In this document: one piece after another, positions 61,901 through 64,000 of the stretch
Layout of the letters: each line of letters begins with the position of its first letter
Numbering within the stretch: position 1 is the stretch's first letter
Origin: JAOBAU01 sp034667465
GTDB lineage: Bacteria; Acidobacteriota; Thermoanaerobaculia; Gp7-AA8
Assembly: GCA_034667465.1 (NCBI GenBank)
Contig: JAXDJV010000027.1
Coordinates: 189,870-253,869 of the forward strand
DNA length: 64,000 bases
Direction: 5' to 3'
Made by a program: the position numbers and the translations under genes
The notes under the pieces: generated by a model
The model's database searches: none
The model's input: only the letters and a program-made list of their open reading frames with translations
What the model was told of the DNA's origin: nothing

Positions 61901-64000
61901 GGGCCTGCTCGATGAGATTACCTGAGGCGTCGTAAGCAAAGTTTGATGTATTTCCAAGAACGTCCGTCGACGAAATCTGCTTTCCTCTCGCATCGTAGGC
62001 AGCCGTCATCACACCGCCGTCCGGGTTGGTCTGCTTTAAGACGTGTCCGCCGGTATCGAACTCGTAGGACGTCGCAGCTCCGTGCGAGTCCACCGTTTCC
62101 GTAAGATTGTTTGATTCGTCCCAGGTTGCGCGGACGACGTTGCCGGCCGCATCCGCGGCGACGGTGGCGCGACCGCGATCGTCGAAATTCACGAACCGAT
62201 CGCCACCAAGTTCGTCGGTGATTACGCTCTGGCGACCGGCGATGTCGTAGTGGAAAAACTGTTCAGCGCCCGCGGCGTCTACGTGATGAAACACGCGGTC
62301 GTCGAGGTCATAGTCATACTGCTGCGTATGACCCATCGGATCGGCGACGGAAGTGAGGTTATGCGCCAGATCATAGGTGAGCGTCCAGGTCTTTCCGGCG
62401 CTGTCGGTGACGGATGTAAGGTCGTCACCAGTGTAGGCATAGCTGACAAAGGCGCCGCCGATGTCGGTCATCTTTGTGATGTGACCGGCAGCGCTTGACG
62501 TAAAGGTAACGACTGTCCGGCCCGATGCATCTTCGACGCTCGACATCACTCCGCGTCCGTCGCGATGAACGACGATCGTGTTGCCGTTGGTATCACGCTG
62601 TGAATTGAGGCCGCCGCTCGCATCAAAAGAGAAGGTCGTCCCATCCTGCATCCTCAGCGAGTAGCCATCGCCGGAGGCGGTCAGAGTGAAATGTTTCCCG
62701 GCAGGTGGCACGTACGAACCGTCAGCAACTCGGCCGAAACGATGCTCAGTACCGTCGCTGTCGCGATAGATCAGTGAGCCGTTGTCTCCAGTGAGGATCC
62801 GTTCGTCGTAATTGGTGGACCATCCGTAACCGAAGACGCCATTAACCGACGAGCGGCTGTTGTATGTGCGAAGAACGAGCACCGGCAAACCACGGCCCGC
62901 GATCGCGACATCCTTGAACATGCGGAACATGTTTCCGCTTGACAGGTTGACGGGGTCTTCCTGCGTTGTTGATGGCGTGGAACCACCTGCAGGCGATGGG
63001 AAACCGAACATCTCCAGAAGCTCAATGACGAAGTCCTCGAGCCAGGGTTCGGCGCCGAGATCGTCAGGACCGCTGCCGGTGGAACCTCCCGTCTCACTTC
63101 CCCCCGCACTTCCCCCCGAGATCGGGAACGTTGCGGCGCCGGTTTGCGGGTCTTCGAGGATGTAGCCGGTGCCGCTCCAGTGGCCGAGGGTGATTGGGGC
63201 GGAGGAGATTTTGGCGATGCGGCCCTGGGCGATGCTGCCGCGGATTTCGGCTTCGACATCTGACGGGAGGTTGACGCTGTTGAGGACTGTGTCGACGTTG
63301 CCGGAGTTGACGGTGTACAGCTGCTGGCCGGCGATTCTTGCAAGCAATAGCGCTTTGGCGGCGGAGATGCCCTGACGGCTTTGCATCTCTTCCCAGATTG
63401 CGGCTTCGCGATACGAGCTTTCGAGTCCGGCGAGCTGCAGTGCTTCGGCTTTGTTGGACTGGTCGTTGTTGATGGGAACTACGCCGACGAGCAGGCGTGA
63501 AATGTCGATGTTGTTTTCGGCGGGAGCCAGGCGGAGCGGAGCGCCGCCGAGGTTGTAGCTGACGTTCACCTGGCGACGGACGTCGCCTTCGAAGACGCGC
63601 TTGACGCCGCGCTGCCAGCGGACGCCCATCGCGAAGTTGAGACCGTCGTCGACGTGCTGCATGTAGCGGAGGCCGACGAGGTAAAGCTGCTCGGAAACGA
63701 TCGCGTCTTCACTCGCATTGCTCGCGGTGAGTTGCTTGAGACGATTGATGCGCGCCGTGATCAGTGCGTCCGGCGTCGTGCCGGCGTCGAAGACTTCGGT
63801 GTGCGTTTCGCCGGCGACAACCTCGTGATGCGTGGTGTCGTCGGCGACGTTCGGCTGGCGGAACGTCAGGTTAAGATCGAGATCGGCGCCGGCGGAAACG
63901 GCCGCGCCCTGCGCGACTGCGACGTCATCGATCGAAATGACCGGACGGAGGCTGATGAGGTACGCCGGTGTTTTGAAAAGACCGCCGTAGCTGTTGATGA
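58992..64000 (-). CDS. Rhs/YD-repeat polymorphic toxin, 5' end outside window
   Basis: About 1670 residues are visible and the frame is open to the window edge. From the N-terminal side: a long beta-rich region (63000-64000); a DUF6531-type entry (DPVNLSSGNMFRMFKDVAI, GRGLPVLVLRTYNS); more than twenty YD repeats (for example YDAAGNLVQLIDPRGN, FGYDEAGHIVRVANPNG) that build the Rhs shell; the Rhs-associated core (NRARYYDTGAGRFTSRDP, ADPLGLY) at about 59545-59650. The last 182 residues (58995-59540) are the variable tip: WWGPGRIVYGHLN, several cysteines, one strong hydrophobic helix (ILGATAVAIVVIFVGGLILE) and a charged tail. The immunity candidate follows with TAGTG overlap. Confidence 0.9.
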   Translation of the reverse strand, partial: INSYGGLFKTPAYLISLRPVISIDDVAVAQGAAVSAGADLDLNLTFRQPNVADDTTHHEVVAGETHTEVFDAGTTPDALITARINRLKQLTASNASEDAIVSEQLYLVGLRYMQHVDDGLNFAMGVRWQRGVKRVFEGDVRRQVNVSYNLGGAPLRLAPAENNIDISRLLVGVVPINNDQSNKAEALQLAGLESSYREAAIWEEMQSRQGISAAKALLLARIAGQQLYTVNSGNVDTVLNSVNLPSDVEAEIRGSIAQGRIAKISSAPITLGHWSGTGYILEDPQTGAATFPISGGSAGGSETGGSTGSGPDDLGAEPWLEDFVIELLEMFGFPSPAGGSTPSTTQEDPVNLSSGNMFRMFKDVAIAGRGLPVLVLRTYNSRSSVNGVFGYGWSTNYDERILTGDNGSLIYRDSDGTEHRFGRVADGSYVPPAGKHFTLTASGDGYSLRMQDGTTFSFDASGGLNSQRDTNGNTIVVHRDGRGVMSSVEDASGRTVVTFTSSAAGHITKMTDIGGAFVSYAYTGDDLTSVTDSAGKTWTLTYDLAHNLTSVADPMGHTQQYDYDLDDRVFHHVDAAGAEQFFHYDIAGRQSVITDELGGDRFVNFDDRGRATVAADAAGNVVRATWDESNNLTETVDSHGAATSYEFDTGGHVLKQTNPDGGVMTAAYDARGKQISSTDVLGNTSNFAYDASGNLIEQARTVNGNRLATHRTYDAVGEVTSVTDAAGNTSTLAWNSAGSVTASTDATGKVTQLFPDMYGRITAIQDAAGNRTSITYDARGHISTMVDPYGGRTEITYDDAGRKTSVKTPHGTTFHTYDAEGRVLTVKDATGALTRSVYDAAGNLVQLIDPRGNVARFTYDSIGRPLLATDANGVSWTFGYCAGIGSGGATGCPSCSGGDSGSSFCDITDPQGHKVHQEFDVMGRVVAVTDAMSHTVRTEYDKAGHRIAETDANGNVTMFGYDEAGHIVRVANPNGGVTTFSYDANGNKVGTKDANGNAWTFAYDALNRIVGSTDPLGKRSSLTYDVIGNLETKVDPAGASTRYLYTGHRLMGIAYPDGTTESFAYDAAGNRISAANPNETLTYTYDADGRVTSIRSSVTSLTTAYAYDAVGNLASMTHANLAQTRYTYDAKNRLTLIDDSVLGRFGFGYDTLDHRTELSYPNGVKTSCRYDADSRMTEMVSKDIASNVLQAWSYNFDAVGNRTSIVDMSGTATTYSYDVMNQLTRATGNGSSPAEWFVYDRVGNRLTKTTEGSAPTAYTYDAANRMLTAGTTTYSYDDRGNLTSKSSPSGTATYQYDAVNRLKQITGIDGSETNQYGPTGLRASFSSPAADQGGARVQYDRQANPIVDLHPNGTVWVYRVYAPGLDQPLAEYWRNWNRTTYLLHDGVGSVTAVTNSNGQIEYRQTFSSFGALTRVGTPNDHPFTRLSYAARENSVGSLMQNRARYYDTGAGRFTSRDPMQHGQPGFSEYAYANNDPIGNADPLGLYCLSKTKEDNVFGPSTDKSGNFDPLAPGFCWYKGDYAYNVYVHLESHPYDIPWWGPGRIVYGHLNIKQLKWAQTGKTTGNYGNKSPKFNIHIGLWYSTIRHVICFIIDDPVAGGTDVHFAFCADYYILGATAVAIVVIFVGGLILEAVGAYGVATGAAEGGAEVIEFIREAAPVVREILKDAA

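Noticed and set aside
59600..62950. Tandem-looking DNA repeats suggestive of a CRISPR or satellite array
   Set aside because: The periodicity is that of coding YD repeats; no identical direct repeats with unique spacers are present.

Overview
The window is a 64 kb piece of a GC-rich bacterial chromosome with dense, mostly short operons. Gene content suggests Acidobacteriota, perhaps a Thermoanaerobaculia-like lineage. The evidence is a Ser/Thr kinase fused to a WD40-like (PD40) propeller, many exported TPR, BNR and carboxypeptidase-regulatory-like proteins, a very large transglutaminase/Rhs-type surface protein, and dispersed small inverted repeats. No 16S rRNA is present, so this is inference.

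Layout. 1-3.9 kb: 2-oxoacid dehydrogenase operon (E3 end, E1alpha, E1beta, E2). 3.9-8.5 kb: animal-type haem peroxidase, an AlkZ/YcaQ-like protein and a peptidase-MA/TPR protein. 8.6-12.3 kb: lipoate operon (a LipB-Nudix fusion, LipA, a 2Fe-2S ferredoxin, a ferritin-like protein, an IscA-like protein) followed by an M23 peptidase. 12.5-18.7 kb: transporter, nucleoside hydrolase-like protein, DHFR-like protein, FMN reductase, a Cys-containing exported protein with an outer-membrane protein, HemB and a zinc-ribbon protein. 18.66-18.79 kb: tRNA-Met(CAT) with a clear sigma70-type promoter. 18.8-28.4 kb: kinase, DoxX/SRPBCC pair with an ArsR remnant, dihaem lipoprotein, a membrane patatin-like phospholipase behind a ribosome-site hairpin, and a pilin.

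28.4-32.4 kb: the conserved tilS-hpt-ftsH order, with an Hpt that has lost its catalytic acidic residues. 32.4-36.5 kb: a decayed M20 peptidase and a locus of two diverging paralogous exported proteins around a 10-Cys secreted mini-protein. 36.6-43.7 kb: amidohydrolase, asparaginase, TMEM175-like channel, desaturase (apparent CTG start), FMN hydroxyacid oxidase, PhyH dioxygenase and methyltransferase. 43.7-48.7 kb: broken toxin-antitoxin relic, radA, dnaE2. 48.7-57.8 kb: AI-2E-family permease, glutaredoxin-pterin dehydratase fusion, SDR, nucleotidyltransferase-like protein, TlpA and BNR lipoproteins, rplY-prs, MFS transporter. 57.8-64 kb: a polymorphic-toxin locus, with a giant Rhs protein running off the window edge, a C-terminal membrane-type toxin tip, an overlapping candidate immunity gene and two further small genes.

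How the genes fit together. The lipoate genes serve the dehydrogenase complex encoded just upstream, and the ferredoxin, ferritin-like and IscA-like proteins could feed LipA with electrons and clusters. The most novel material is the Rhs tip with its immunity gene, the Cys-rich mini-protein locus, two Shine-Dalgarno-masking hairpins, three families of dispersed inverted repeats, and a recurrent TAnnnT box 5-9 nt before start codons, which suggests frequent leaderless transcription.
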